Shown: piece by piece, positions 33,513 to 47,000 of the stretch
How positions within the stretch are numbered: position 1 is the stretch's first letter
How the letters are laid out: each line of letters opens with the position of its first letter
Assembly: GCA_019925095.2 (NCBI GenBank)
Contig: CM034406.1
Span: 9,861,388-9,925,387 of the forward strand
Direction: 5' to 3'
Source: Dendrolimus kikuchii
Lineage: Eukaryota > Arthropoda > Insecta > Lepidoptera > Lasiocampidae
Length of the DNA stretch: 64,000 nt
Translations under genes and position numbers: made by a program
Notes under the pieces: model-generated
Database searches by the model: none
What the model was told of the DNA's origin: nothing
What the model saw: the letters and a program-made list of their open reading frames with translations, nothing else

Positions 33513-36500
33513 ATGATTTTAGCTCCAGAGGTAAGTGCAGTTATCAGTTTATTTATTATTACCGCTAATTTGTGGGCTTTGCCTTCATGAACTTGGAACA
33601 TAAATAAAACACGCATAATATAAACTTCGGCATTAGTGAAAAAATTTCACTATTATAACAAACACAAACCATGCACCGTTGGTATATAAAAAGTGCAACT
33701 CCTAATTACCATTTACCATTACCGTTCACTTTTGTATTGGTGTACAAATAAAGTGTTATCTATATATATCTAAATATTTTTCTAATATTCAAATGTGTTA
33801 AGTGCGTCATTCCTATTAATATTAATATTATAAATGCGAAAGTAACTCTGTCTGTCTGTCTGTCCGTCTGACTGTTCTGTTTTCACGGAAAACTACTGGA
33901 CCTATTTGGCTGAAACTCAGTATATATATATATATTTTCGATGCCGAGGATGAACATACGATACTTTTTATTCCAAAAAATGGGATAGTTTCCGGGGGAA
34001 AAATATATTTGTCTCTCTGTTTGTTATGCTTTTACGGAAATTCTATTGCACCAATTTGGCTCAAATTCTGTATATATGTAATTTTAATAATGACGGTGGA
34101 CAAGGGATACTTTTCATCCCGGATAATGGGATAGATTTGGGAGATTTATGTAAAGGTTATTATCCCAGAAAGTAGGATAGGTATTTTTGGTCATTTTGGT
34201 TGCTTTTGTCATTTTGGTTATTTAGGTAATTTTGGCCAATTTGGCCGTTTTAGTCAATTTGGTCATTGTGACCAATTTGGCCATTTTGGGCAATTTGGTC
34301 ATTTTGATCATTTTGATCAATTTGGTCGTTATGGTCAGCTTGGCCGTTTTGGTAAATTTACATATTTTGGACATTTTCATCATTTTTGTCAATTTGCTCA
34401 TTTTGAGCAATTTGGTCTATTTGGGCAATTTGGTCAATTTAGTCATATTGGTCATTTTCTTTATTTTCGTCATTTTGTAGTTTTTAAATGTTATAGGAAA
34501 AATTAATACAACCTGTATTAATGCTTGCTATTTTAACTAGAGGTACGCACTGGGGTATGACCCGCGGCGCAGCTGCGTGGAAAACTCTAGTGTATTTATA
34601 TTTATAATATTGTTTGGTTATTCTATGGATATATATTTGCCTCTTTCCCTATAACATTTCCGTTCATTCAATGTATTTACAAAGGTTCTTTGGTAGAAAT
34701 CGCTTCATTAAACTTATCTACCAATCTTAAACGCCGCAAATATGTAAATTGGGTATTTGCCTCATTTTAAAATAAATTCTAAAACAATATACAATATAAA
34801 GAGTTCGTTTAAGTAACTTGCTTTTCATCATACTTACTTTCAAAAAAGTGGACTGCGTGAATATGCCATTATGTTGTGTTTACATACTCTCGCTGCCCAT
34901 TTTCCTCGCCTCTTTATGTTTGCTGTCGTGGAAATGTGAGAGTGGACATAATATAAACGAGGCCATAGTAATATTGAAGAAATTTTATTCATGTAGGAAT
35001 GTGGGTGTCCACTTCAAAGCACAGGATTGTCGGTAGTAAATTCCCCGATATGTGGTGGAACCCTTCTCTTCATGGTGCTCCTCGAAGGGTATTTGAGAGG
35101 TCGCTGCATCATTGCAACACCTTGTGAAAACTTACAATCTGAAGAAATATTAGAATCTAAATATGATCATATTATAGTGGGAGCTGGTACCGCTGGATCT
35201 ATTGTGGCTGGAAGACTTAGTGAAAATGGAAATAACTCTGTAAGTTCGTCTTCTTCAATGTACAAACATAACGGGAGAATTGTATGAACAATTGGACATA
35301 TTTAGTGTTAGTGGAACGGGTACGCTTAAATGACTGAACTAATTTGGATTCCGTTTTAACTGTTCGATACCAAATTCTGTTTATTTTTTATTTATCACCA
35401 GTTTCCTCAATACTTCACGGGGCCTAGGAGACTACCTATTAGTAGTTATAGTAAATTTTCAATATTTATATCCATCTATCTATCCATTGTTATTATACTG
35501 TATGTCCTTGAAAACCACGGGCCATTAAAATGGCCCGGACTTTAAGAGGGCTTGCGTGGGGCCCTGGGAAGGCTATTACAACAAGTAGAGTCTCCTTGAC
35601 AAAATCCTTGACAAGCCCCGGTCAGTGTAGTACTATTGTAGGAAATGAGAACAAAAGGTACTTAGCTATTCGGATGGACTGTTAGTGGAACTAGGGATCT
35701 GGGCTATTGGAACTAAGGCGCCCATCGCAATGTTCGACATTTGTTTGTTGTTATTATTATTGACAGCCTCTGTGATTCAGCAGGCTAAGCTTTTGCCGAG
35801 TTACCTCACTGCAACGCAGAGGATCCGGGTTCGATATGATAAATTTCGGAAATGAATTTTCTCCGTTATCTATACTTCTATACTTAATATATAAAGCTGA
35901 AGAGTTTGTTTGTTTGTTTGCTTGAACGCGCTAATCTCAAGAACTACTGGTCTGATTTGAAAAATTATTTCCGTGTTAGAAGCCCATTTATCGAGGAAGA
36001 CTATATATCATTATGCTGAGACCAACAGGAGCAGAACACCAATAAAGAATGTTTCAAAATCGTGTTTTTTTTCCTTTTGAGAGCTTCCTCTGCGTGCGCT
36101 GCGTAAATGGTTACAGTTTCGCAAAAATCATGTGTACCGGAATTGTTCCCCTTTAAAAGTTCTAAAATAAGGTCCGCAACAGCATGTCTTTTGCCAGGTG
36201 GTAGGGCATTTTCCCGACTGGATGGCCACCACCCCTGGTCTAAAGTATGTCGCCATAACAACCTTGAGTTGTGTTCCGGCATTAGTGACCAGGTTCCAGT
36301 TTCTCTTAAGAGAGCAGCAGCGCATTTGTAGCAACGTTGGTGTTGCAAATGTCCATAGGCGATAGTAACCACTTTCCATCAAGTGGGCCGTCTGCCTGTC
36401 TGCTGGTCTCCTGCAATAAAAAAAATACTATCTTTTAAGATTGGCTCACTATAACCTTTTTTATGCTAACCAAATTTGTTCTAAAATAATGCATTATTTG

Positions 36501-37963
36501 CGAAGGTGTTCTTATAAACATGATATTAATCCTTATCCAAATAAATACGTTATTCATTGCACGTATTTAATATAAAACAAAATTGCCATTTACATCATTC
36601 GGTTTCAATAAATATCTTAGGAGAAATCCAAAAGAACATTGCAGCAAAATAATGATCAACTACTGCGCGCGCATTTATGATGTGCAAGGCCCGGCGGGCT
36701 GTCATTAAAATTTATAAATATTTTCACCTTCTACGTAAACAAAGTCGCGGGTTAATTTACTATAAGTCTGATTGTCTGGGATCGGCCCCAGAGTAGTCCG
36801 TTACATATTACCCATAACAGAAGCGTAAGTTACTTAATTTGGGGATAGACAATATTGCGTGTTTGTCTGACGATTATTTATTTATTTAATACCTACTTTT
36901 TGTCTGCTTTATAATTATTACGGCATTGCGTCAATTTAGTTTATGTATTCGCATACATTAACGAAATTATCATGTTTTATTTAAATCATTATTTCTTATG
37001 AGTTGAAATAATATGTGAATTAAAAAACAAACAAAAGTAAAAAAGTATTACAATTATTAAAAAATATAGCTATTTAGTATAAATGTCCATCGTTAGAATA
37101 ACTTTATTAATTTTAAGCCTATAAAATTATCAAACTTTTAGGTACTGCTTCTAGAAGCCGGCGACACTGAACCTATTGGTGTTAGAATACCATCATTTTA
37201 CAGAATTTTCTGGTCTAACAAACTCTTAGACTGGGCCTTCCGCACAGAGCCTGATAACTATTGTGGTGATCAAGGCGACGAGGGATGTTTATGGTCACGA
37301 GGGAAAGGCGTAGGTAAGCAGATTCAAGAAAAGAACTTGCATACTGATTGTGATATTCTTCAGTTTGAGCAAACTGCAAAGACCATAATTTTTTTATGCG
37401 CTCTTGAATGTACACGGCAATAAGAATATAATATAATGTTTTGTTTTTCCCAGGCCTTTTTTTGTCACTTCTTTTTGGGACACACTAATTCTCGAAAATT
37501 GTAAGTGTATAATTTTTTGTTGTTGTTTCATTTTTTATAGCAAATCTTTTGATATTTTAGAAATTTCCTTTAAGGGCATTGTGTGCTCCCACAAAAAAAG
37601 CCCTGGTTATTCCTAATTTTATTTAAGGGTTAGTCCCACAACAAACTTGGTGATGACTTATGTTACACAGTGCGGGTGCGAGCCGTGCTCCGTACGAGGC
37701 GCGAACGATAGAAGGACGATGTAATTAGGACAATAACGAAGTAAATTATAAAGTTACAATTTCATTGACTAAAAATTATAACTAAGTAACTGTATGTTTA
37801 GGAACGAATGTATCAAATTGTAGACGTCGGTAGGGGCGGCAAAATTTGAATAGCTTACTGGCGGCAAACATTTAAATCCACCACTTACAGCCCTCGCATT
37901 CGGTCAAGACGTCAGCCGGAGGTCAGACGTGCTTGCCATCTTCATATCTGGTTATATTATATA

Positions 37964-38019
<56 letters not shown>

Positions 38020-41000
38020 CTATGTACATATCGATGTACAAGATCGCACAGCTCGGCACCCGCCACGGTCTAATAGAGATCAATCAATTTATTTGATCAA
38101 AAACATCAGGTATACCTACACACAAGACGACATAATCCTTTGGAGGATCCCATTTTTATTTGCCCATTAGGCATGTAAATGTAGGTCCTTAAAACTACAT
38201 AAATGTTTTATCCGTATGAAGGTGGGACAAGTCTTCTAAACGGCATGATGTACCATCGCGGTCACTGTAAGGATTACGAAACTTGGGTGAAAATGGGTGC
38301 AATAAATTGGTCCTGTGAAGACGTTCAACCATTCTTCGATATGAGTGAAAGGAACCAAGAAGTTGGTACATTAGTAAGTGAGAAATATCATTCTACAAAA
38401 GGGGTTATGCCTGTGCAAAGGGTAAGTGAATAAGTTTGAACATTGTCATATCCTGTATAGTTAGTAATGGAATTTTGAGTATGTTAAAGAAATAAAAAAT
38501 TGGTCAAGTGTGTGCGTGCCTACATGTTTATGTTCAATGAAGGGTAAAAGATACAGGACCTTTAAAAACGTATTTATTTAATCGAAAATACTTCTGGATC
38601 TTGCTGAGACCAGTTTTTGTTGATGGCATTTTCCACCTGATATTTTTTTTAGTAAATTAACTTTATCTTAAGTTTTCCATGTTTAAAGTCTGCAAAGAAT
38701 ATTTATACTAATAACGGAGGCCACCTTCGAGGTTCTATAGCCATCTTGACAAAAGGATCCCTGAAAAAATATTCATTTCTCTTTGTTCGCCTCTCAGTCT
38801 GTATTTTAGTATATCTTTCTTAATGTACTTATTTTTATTTAAATCAATCAGTTGGTAGGTACATCTCTATCTTTTGAACTATGTACCTACTGGGAAATTT
38901 TGTATAAAATTTAAGACGTAAATGTTTAAAAATACTTTCAACTAAAATTGTTTTGTAAAAGTTTCGTGGAATAGTTTTTGAGATATCCGATATTCTATGC
39001 ATTAAAGATTGTTTTTGTGGTTCCATAGCCAAATGACGAAAACAGTCGGCTATTTGTCAATTCTACAGAGTCTTTAATTGTGTGTGGACTACCGATCACT
39101 TACCCAATTTATTTAAGCGATATATTTATACAACTTATTCGATTTTTAACAGGTGGGATACGTATTAATTCAGTTTCAATTGTGGTTTCTTTATTTAATT
39201 TTGTAAAAAAATATCTTTCGATTTTCTGGAAAAAATGAAACTATAGTCTTGTGTAATAAAAAATATATAAATTCGCTAAATAAAATATTTTCCCTTTCTT
39301 ATTTTTAGTTCCGACATCAACCACGGGCGTTACATGAACTACTAACAGCATTAAATGAAACTGGTGTGCCAATTATATCGGACATGAATGATCCGAATAC
39401 ACCCGACGGTTTCACCATTGCGCAGGCGTTTAATGAGTAAGTGTATATAATGAAAAAATTGCACTAAATGTAAAAACCCACACTACTAGCAAAATTTAAA
39501 TGCGTCCTTTAAGTTCGTACGTGACATTGCGCAGAATACAGTTAAAAGCGTCACAGACAAAGCTCAAAGGGGAGATTGTTGCGCTCTCGCTCGGCCGCTA
39601 TCTAAGCTTGAAAGTCATCTCTTTCGCATAACTTACTGTAAGCTGTAATAAACGTTAACATTTGATTGGGCCTACGCAAATTCACAAAACTAACTTCGAG
39701 CATTTTAAAAAAGCGCATTTAATTTTTGAGCCTACTTGCGTGGTGGACTACTGACTACAGGTCATTATTTTCTGATTTTTGAGGTTTTATTATCTAAAGC
39801 ATGTACACCGATCTTTAGATCGAATCACTTTAAGGATCACACTAGAATCTTATTATTTCAGGAATGGCCAAAGATATACAACAGCAAGAGCATATCTAAA
39901 ACCAAAGTCAGAACGTCCAAATTTGAGCGTGAAAACTCGTGCACACGTTACTAAAATTAAATTTATAGGAAAAAAAGCTGTAGGCGTAGAATTTGTCGAT
40001 GAATCTGGTGTTACAAGAACTGTTAGAGCAAAAAAGGAGGTACTTACATTTAAATTACGTCTATGTAGGTATTTATTAATAAGAATAATTATACAATTCA
40101 TTGCTTAATACAAAAGTTTAACTTTAATTTATTTAAAAATTTAAATTAATAAACTTAGTTTATTTCTATAGTAAATATTTTCTTTTGCATATAAACGTCC
40201 AAACAGTCACATTTACGTTTCTATACTAGTTTAAATAACTGTAATATTTACTAATTTAATTATGTAGATAGGTGCTATAACACTGGGAAGGGGAATTAAC
40301 ACTATTTCTTCGACTTCAAATATTGTATTTTAAATCTTTTCATTTTTGTATTAATTTAATAGTTCTCACCTTCTATATTTGCATATTCATTTTCCTTTCT
40401 TTAAACTGAGAACGACCACAACGATTGGTCGTTGCAGTTTTGTTTTTAAAATTTGTTATATGTAATATTTACTATTGTAATAATTGCGGGTAGTTGTGAT
40501 TATTCATCGGATATAAAAGGGAGCGGGCATAACGACGAAATATCATTCTTACTACGTGTTGCGGAGATTACCCGTGAAATGTTAGGTTTTGTAGCTAAAA
40601 AAGGTACTTAATGATGAAATGGAAATACATGCAATTTTTAGTTTTGTGACAGAAAGAAAATACTTATAATTTTAATGTGACAGCAAACTTCTAGTCATAA
40701 GAAAAATGTATCTAAAAAGTTACATAGAAAAAGAGTACGCAACAGTATGAATTTGGTTGGATGCATGTCATAGTAGCGCTCTAGGGTAGCTAATTATAGT
40801 GCGAGAATCATCTTATAATTAATTGTAATTTAGCTCGGTATTCTTTGTTCTGAATTCAAATAAAACCATTCTCAAACTTCTACATGTTTTGTTATATAAA
40901 TCCCGCACTAACAGTACTTATATTACCCACAGCATAGAGTAATTTCGCTTATAAGTACCGCGAGACCTTTCTTTTTTTCGAAATATGAAGTAGGTATCCT

Positions 41001-44000
41001 GTTTATCTCCATTCATTAATAATAGGCATACTTTATTAACGTTCAAATATGTCATTAATGATATTTATGTTGCAGATAATTTTAAGTGCAGGCGCACTAA
41101 GTACTCCTCAAATACTAATGTTGTCAGGAATAGGCCCTCGTAAGGAATTGACAAAGTTGAACATTCCGGTAATAGCTGATTTACCAGTTGGTCAGAACTT
41201 GAAGAATCATGTTGGAGTGACAATGCATTTCTTATTGACAAACTTGACAAACACTAAACAGTTGGATTGGAATACTCTAACTGAATTCGTATTAACACAA
41301 GAAGGGCCTATGACTTCAACGGGTCTAACACAGGTTTGAGTTCATTGTTGCTTCTGTAATTGAGCACGAAATAGTTTGTGAATTGGTAGTTTGCCTAATT
41401 ATTTCTCAAATTTATAGTAATATAAAAATTTATTTATTTTATTGTTTAAAAATACACAAGTTATAAATCAGTCACCCATGATATAAAACAGCGTGCACAC
41501 TATTTATGAAGAGAGATTTTAATTTTCAAATTTCAAAATTGTACATTTAATTTTATTTTTAACTAATTGGTAATTTATTTTATTTCTCAAATTGGCAAGT
41601 TACTACCAGAGATGTATATAATTACATCATAGGCTGGAGTTCCAAATTAAAGAGGCCACTCGCGCCGGTGCGACCACAGACGCGTGACGATTTTCATGGC
41701 TCTGTAGTGCAGCCCCATACAAGATAACAGGATTGTACTCAACATATCAGAATCAAAATTACCCTTCACATTATTTTTTATTCCGGTTTCTCAACAATTC
41801 CCGCATCTCATGTTACCCACTTTTACATTTCAGTAGCTTGGACCCCAAGCTCTGCTGTCGGCGTACTTCAATGTTTTATATTTTAAAATAATTGTTTTGA
41901 TGGTTATATAAAAATGTAACATATTGAAAAAATAAAGAAATACTAATAAATAATACTATAATAAACGCCCCACTGCTTGGCTCGAACCTTCACTTTTTAG
42001 TCCAAGACAAATCTCGATGTACAGGTGTCATCACGATGTTTTCCTTTACTGTTAGGAAGTGGTAATTGTAACAATATGCGCATTAGGTTAGAAAACTGCG
42101 TAAGTGGTGAGTGCTTTCCGGTCAAGATTCGGCCCCGTGTCCTTTGAGTTTGGAAATCGAGTGCGTTAACCACTAAGCTACCACGGCTTCTCCTAATATA
42201 ATATGCTAATAATTAATTATTAAAATTATGTGTATTAATTTGTATTTGCAGTTAACTGGTTTAATGTACTCGAGTCTCGCAGACAGAAGGCATAAACAGC
42301 CCGATCTTCAATACTTTTTCAACGGATATTATGCAGAATGTTCAAAGACAGGTGTTATAGACGAACCTGCCTGTCCCCGTGTAGTTAATATTAGGTGAGA
42401 TAAAACTAAATGAAGCCTAAACGGTGTGCACCGTTTAGCTTAGCTATTTTTCTCACTTACGTGTTGTTATTGTTAGGTACACATGATGAATGAGAAAATC
42501 GTTGGAAACCTACACATCAAGATTATCTTTCTTTATTATAGCTGGAGTACAGCAGAGAGGCTAATGTTCCACGTGATGGAAAGCGGTTATCGTCGCCTAT
42601 GGATGTTTGCGACACCAAACATGTCACAAACGTACCTACTGTCAGCCGCGAAGCAATTTCATGAAACCATTTTTGAAGAATGGGGATTGTTCACTTTTTT
42701 TCAATTTAGCTTTTTGAAAAACCATTTCGAGGAATAGTGTTCCTAATCATTTCTGTCTAGTTAAAATTCCAAAAAACGTACAATCCCCTTGTATTTTGAA
42801 AGAAATGCGTTTGACCTTTATTTGACCTTACTAAATCCTATGACGTCATTTACGTCTGGTGAAATGCATATGAATACCGAAGCCATTCAGTTTCAAAATA
42901 CAAAAGGACCGACATTTTCCTTTTTATGTCATTGTTATGTCATACAACATCAACATAAACAAACATTTTATTCGACGTACTCCAGAATAAAATTAAGTAT
43001 ATATTATCTCTTCAGACCAATATTTCTTAAATATCTGTAAAGAGAATACTTACATATGGTCTCTAACTAAAAGTCAAAGAAAAGTGCATTATATAAACGA
43101 GCGTCTTCGTAAATGGCGATTGGAACGATGTCGAAATCTTTTCAAGAGATACGATCCAAAAAATAACCTGTTTACTGATGAGAAGATCATCACGGTGGAA
43201 GAAAATTTAACTGGCAAAACAATACACCTTGCGCCAGAAGTTAGAAGGACGTCCAAAATCACATATTGGAAACAATGATTTAAGCATTAAGTGATACTTT
43301 ATTCGCTGGATAGCAGTGGATTTTCCAACAGGGCTCTGTACCCTCCCATGAAGCTAATTCAATCCAACATTGGTTGCAAGCCAATTTTTCAGACTTTGTT
43401 CAGAGCATAGGTTGGCCTTCATCGAGTTCTGACTTGAATTCTTTGGAGTATTCTTTATGAACTGCATTGGAGCTAATGGCATACAAAAAGTTCACCAGAA
43501 CCTGAATTATCTCAAGCGAGCCCAAATCAATAAATGGAAACTGATTGAAAAAAATAATACTACCATAGAAGAATGGCCTATATCTTTAAAGCTTAATTAA
43601 TTGAAAACAAGGATGGCTATTTTAAATAACTTATTTTTATATATACATAAATCTAGATGTTATTAGTTATAATTCATGTAAACAATATATGAATATTTAA
43701 CATTCCTCCAAAAATATTTTAGCTTTACTTTGACTGATGTCTTAAGAGTTCACATTACGAGTTATAAGAATAAGATGGTTTCTATACTGAAAGCAAACTA
43801 TTGTGAGTTATAAATTTGTATGTGTCATATATTTATATGAATTGATTAATAAAATATATCTTTTGACTTATTATTTTGCAAGATGAAATAATAAATAACT
43901 TTTAGCAGTTAAACTTGTTTATTTACTTAAACACTTATTAATAATAATTTAGGAAATATTATATAATCTTTTCAGAAATGTTCAGTTTTATCTTTTTCTT

Positions 44001-47000
44001 TTTTCTGCAGGCTAGCATTTGGTTTTTTCTATACATAAAGTTTTCATGTAAACTGCAGTGGATAAGTCATAAAATTCTATGATCAAGCATAACCCTTGCT
44101 TATGCAGAAAAGTTGTTGCTAATTTTTTCTGAACCTGAAAAAAAAAGATATAAAGTGTCTATTTAATTACTTGCATAGTCCTTATTTAACTCATAATTTT
44201 TCATATTAGTAACTATGTTACACATCAAAATCATATTATTAAGAGATTTACAATCATTAAGGTATTTGTCACAAATCTTCATATTCCATGAAATCCTTCA
44301 AGCCATAGATGTGCTTAATTAATCACTTTTAAGCCGGCAAGTGAATATATTTAAAACTACTGGAGAGTTTCATATTTTCCGGTAATTTGTTGTATAAGAT
44401 CAGATCCATAACATACGTTAGCAATCAAACACACTATCTAACCGCCAGGGCAGTGGTGCAATGTCTTACTTTATTTGTATGTATTTATATGAGATACTTT
44501 ACTCGTATTATAGATTATTAAGAAAGTAATATAGGTTGCTGATTTATTGATTGTACCAAATTATCAAATAAGTAATTAATATTATTTTAATCAGTTTCTA
44601 ATGAATGAGTGAGACATGTAGCTCTTTTTCTATAAATAGGTGCACATTTTAGATGAATTTTGACTTCAACACAAAGTATACTTACATCAATCATATATTA
44701 ACTAATAATTAACATTACTGATTTCTTATATAGATGAAATTTACAGACAGGAATAGTAATATACTACACAGGTTATAAAAGGAAAGAAGGAAGGAAGATC
44801 TATGGACGAACATGTCCTTCACAAAACTACTTGCATCAGAATTTTAGCTCCTCTTATTTCTCCAATATGTACTACGAGTATAGCTATGTACTCTAATAAC
44901 ATTACATGTTAGGTAGGTTTAGCGTATCAGCCTTTACAAAATTAACACTCCTATTTGAAGATCCGGCCATGTTTAGAAAGAGAAAATAAATACTTTTTGT
45001 TATAATACTGGCAGCTCGATTTTTGAGGTTGTAATAGTTTATAAAATTAAAAGGTACAAATCGAGACCTTGGTTGCGATTCGAACGTAGAGAAAAAATGG
45101 TGTTTCATTTTATTTAGTCCCATTTTTATTTATATATACGTATGATTTTGTCTCGTTCGGGTCCATCACATCTGGCGACCGTGAGTGAAAAAACCTGTAA
45201 TTATTAAATAAGTAAAGTTAAAATAGGTTTTTAACGAAATGGAGCGCACAAGCGCTAACAGAAAACTCGCAAGACGGCGTTTTTCATTAATAGTAAAAAA
45301 ATTGGAAGATTTATTAAAGGATAATACTATCAATGAGGTATACGTCCAATTCAAGAGATTGAAAATAGCTTTTGATACGTTAATAAGCAGTCAAAATCAG
45401 TATTTTGAAGTACTTTTGGAGAATGGCGTAAGCGACGAACAAATAGACCAGGAGCTAGAGCAGTCAGGTACATATGAAATAATATTCTACAATTTAGAAG
45501 AAAAAATAAATAATTTGCTTTCATCAGAACATAATGACACTCAATCAGTAAAATGTACCAACAATAAAAAAGAGAATAAGCCAGAACGGCACTTTCAACT
45601 TCCTAGGTTAGAACTTCCAAAATTTAATGGGGAAATAAAACAATGGTTAGTTTTTTGGGCGCAATTCCAGAAAATACATTTAGATGACAATATTGATAAT
45701 GATGATAAGTTTCAATATTTGGTTCAGAGTATGGAGGAAGGGTCAAGTGCTAAAGAGTTAGTCATGAGTTTTCCACCGACAGGAGAAAACTACCGTAAAG
45801 TAGTAGAGCAATTAAAAAGAAGGTTTGCTCGGGACGAACTGCTCATTGAACATTACGTACGGGAATTATTGCAATTAGTCATTACTCAAACTAAGACAGG
45901 GGCTAAGATGGCTACGCGCAGTTTGTATGATAAGCTCATGACTCAAATAATTGCGTTAGAATCCATGGGTATAACTAAAGATAAATATGCTGCATTTTTG
46001 TATCCTATGGTGGAATCTGCCCTTCCAGAGGAAACGCTTAGAGCCTGGAATAGATCGTCTTACAATTGTATCTCCACAGATGATAAAGACAAGTCAAATT
46101 TATGTAAGTTACTTGAATTTATAAGAAGTGAAGTTGAATCCGAAGAACGTATTCGGCTATCTCGTTCCAGTTTCTTGATGGAGGAGTTAATGATGACAGC
46201 ACCAACAGCAAGTTTTTTAGCAGAGACTGTTAAAAAATCGGTTAAACCAGAAGCCGAAGGGGAAAGTTCTTTAAAGAAAATTAAGCAGAAGAATTGCATT
46301 TGGTGTGATAAAACACACATGAGTTCCGAATGTTATGCTGCGCAAAGAATGACATTGGAAGAGCGCAAAGGTTTGTTGAAAAAGAAAAGAGCGTGTTTTA
46401 GATGTTTATGTATTGGTCATAATGTTTTTTCATGTCGGAAAAGTTTAAGATGTTTAATTTGTTCTCGAAGTCATCATCCTATTATGTGTCCCGACGTTAT
46501 AAAAAGTACAGAGTCTCGGGAGAAAGATGAGAAGCCCATCATTATGAAACAAGTCATAAAGCATAGTACAGTACTATTGCAAACAGTGTGCTTAAAAATA
46601 GTACATAATGGAAAAGCTATTATAGTGCGTGCACTTTTGGATTCCGGCGCACAACGCTCTTTTGTAAGGTCTGATGTGATTGAGATGTTACAAATACAAT
46701 CAGACAGCTATGAAAAGTTACAACATAATTTGTTTGGTGGAGCTGTGACTAAACTGAAAAATCATAGAGCATTTGTTTTAAACTGTCAAAGTATAGACGG
46801 AAAATACGAGTTTCTATTAGATGCACTAGAAAACAAAGTTATTTGCGATGAGCTACCAAAAGTTGGTCCTGGTGAACTTTCATCTGAATTGAAGAATCGA
46901 GGTATAATTCTATCTGATTGTGTAAATGATGTATCTGTGATTTCTTTATTAATTGGTTCCAATGTTCTAGGTTCACTTTATACTGGGCGAACGGTACACG

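Larger units (their letters stand above)
35761..36890 (+). repeat. tRNA-derived SINE family U, split by a nested insertion
   Basis: 35761-35880 and 36757-36890 are the two halves of a repeat found uninterrupted at 54132-54365 (AGGCTAAGCTTTTGCCGAGT, CGGGTTCGAT, then GGATCGGCCCCAGAGTAGTC, GCTTAATTTGGGGATA-like). The break falls after CTCCGTTATCTATA. In GMC intron 2. Confidence 0.75.

Noticed and set aside
34222..34480. Apparent Leu/Val-rich or Lys-rich repeat proteins
   Set aside because: Both strands are open because of a 9-bp DNA repeat; no start context, splice sites or flanking coding sequence.
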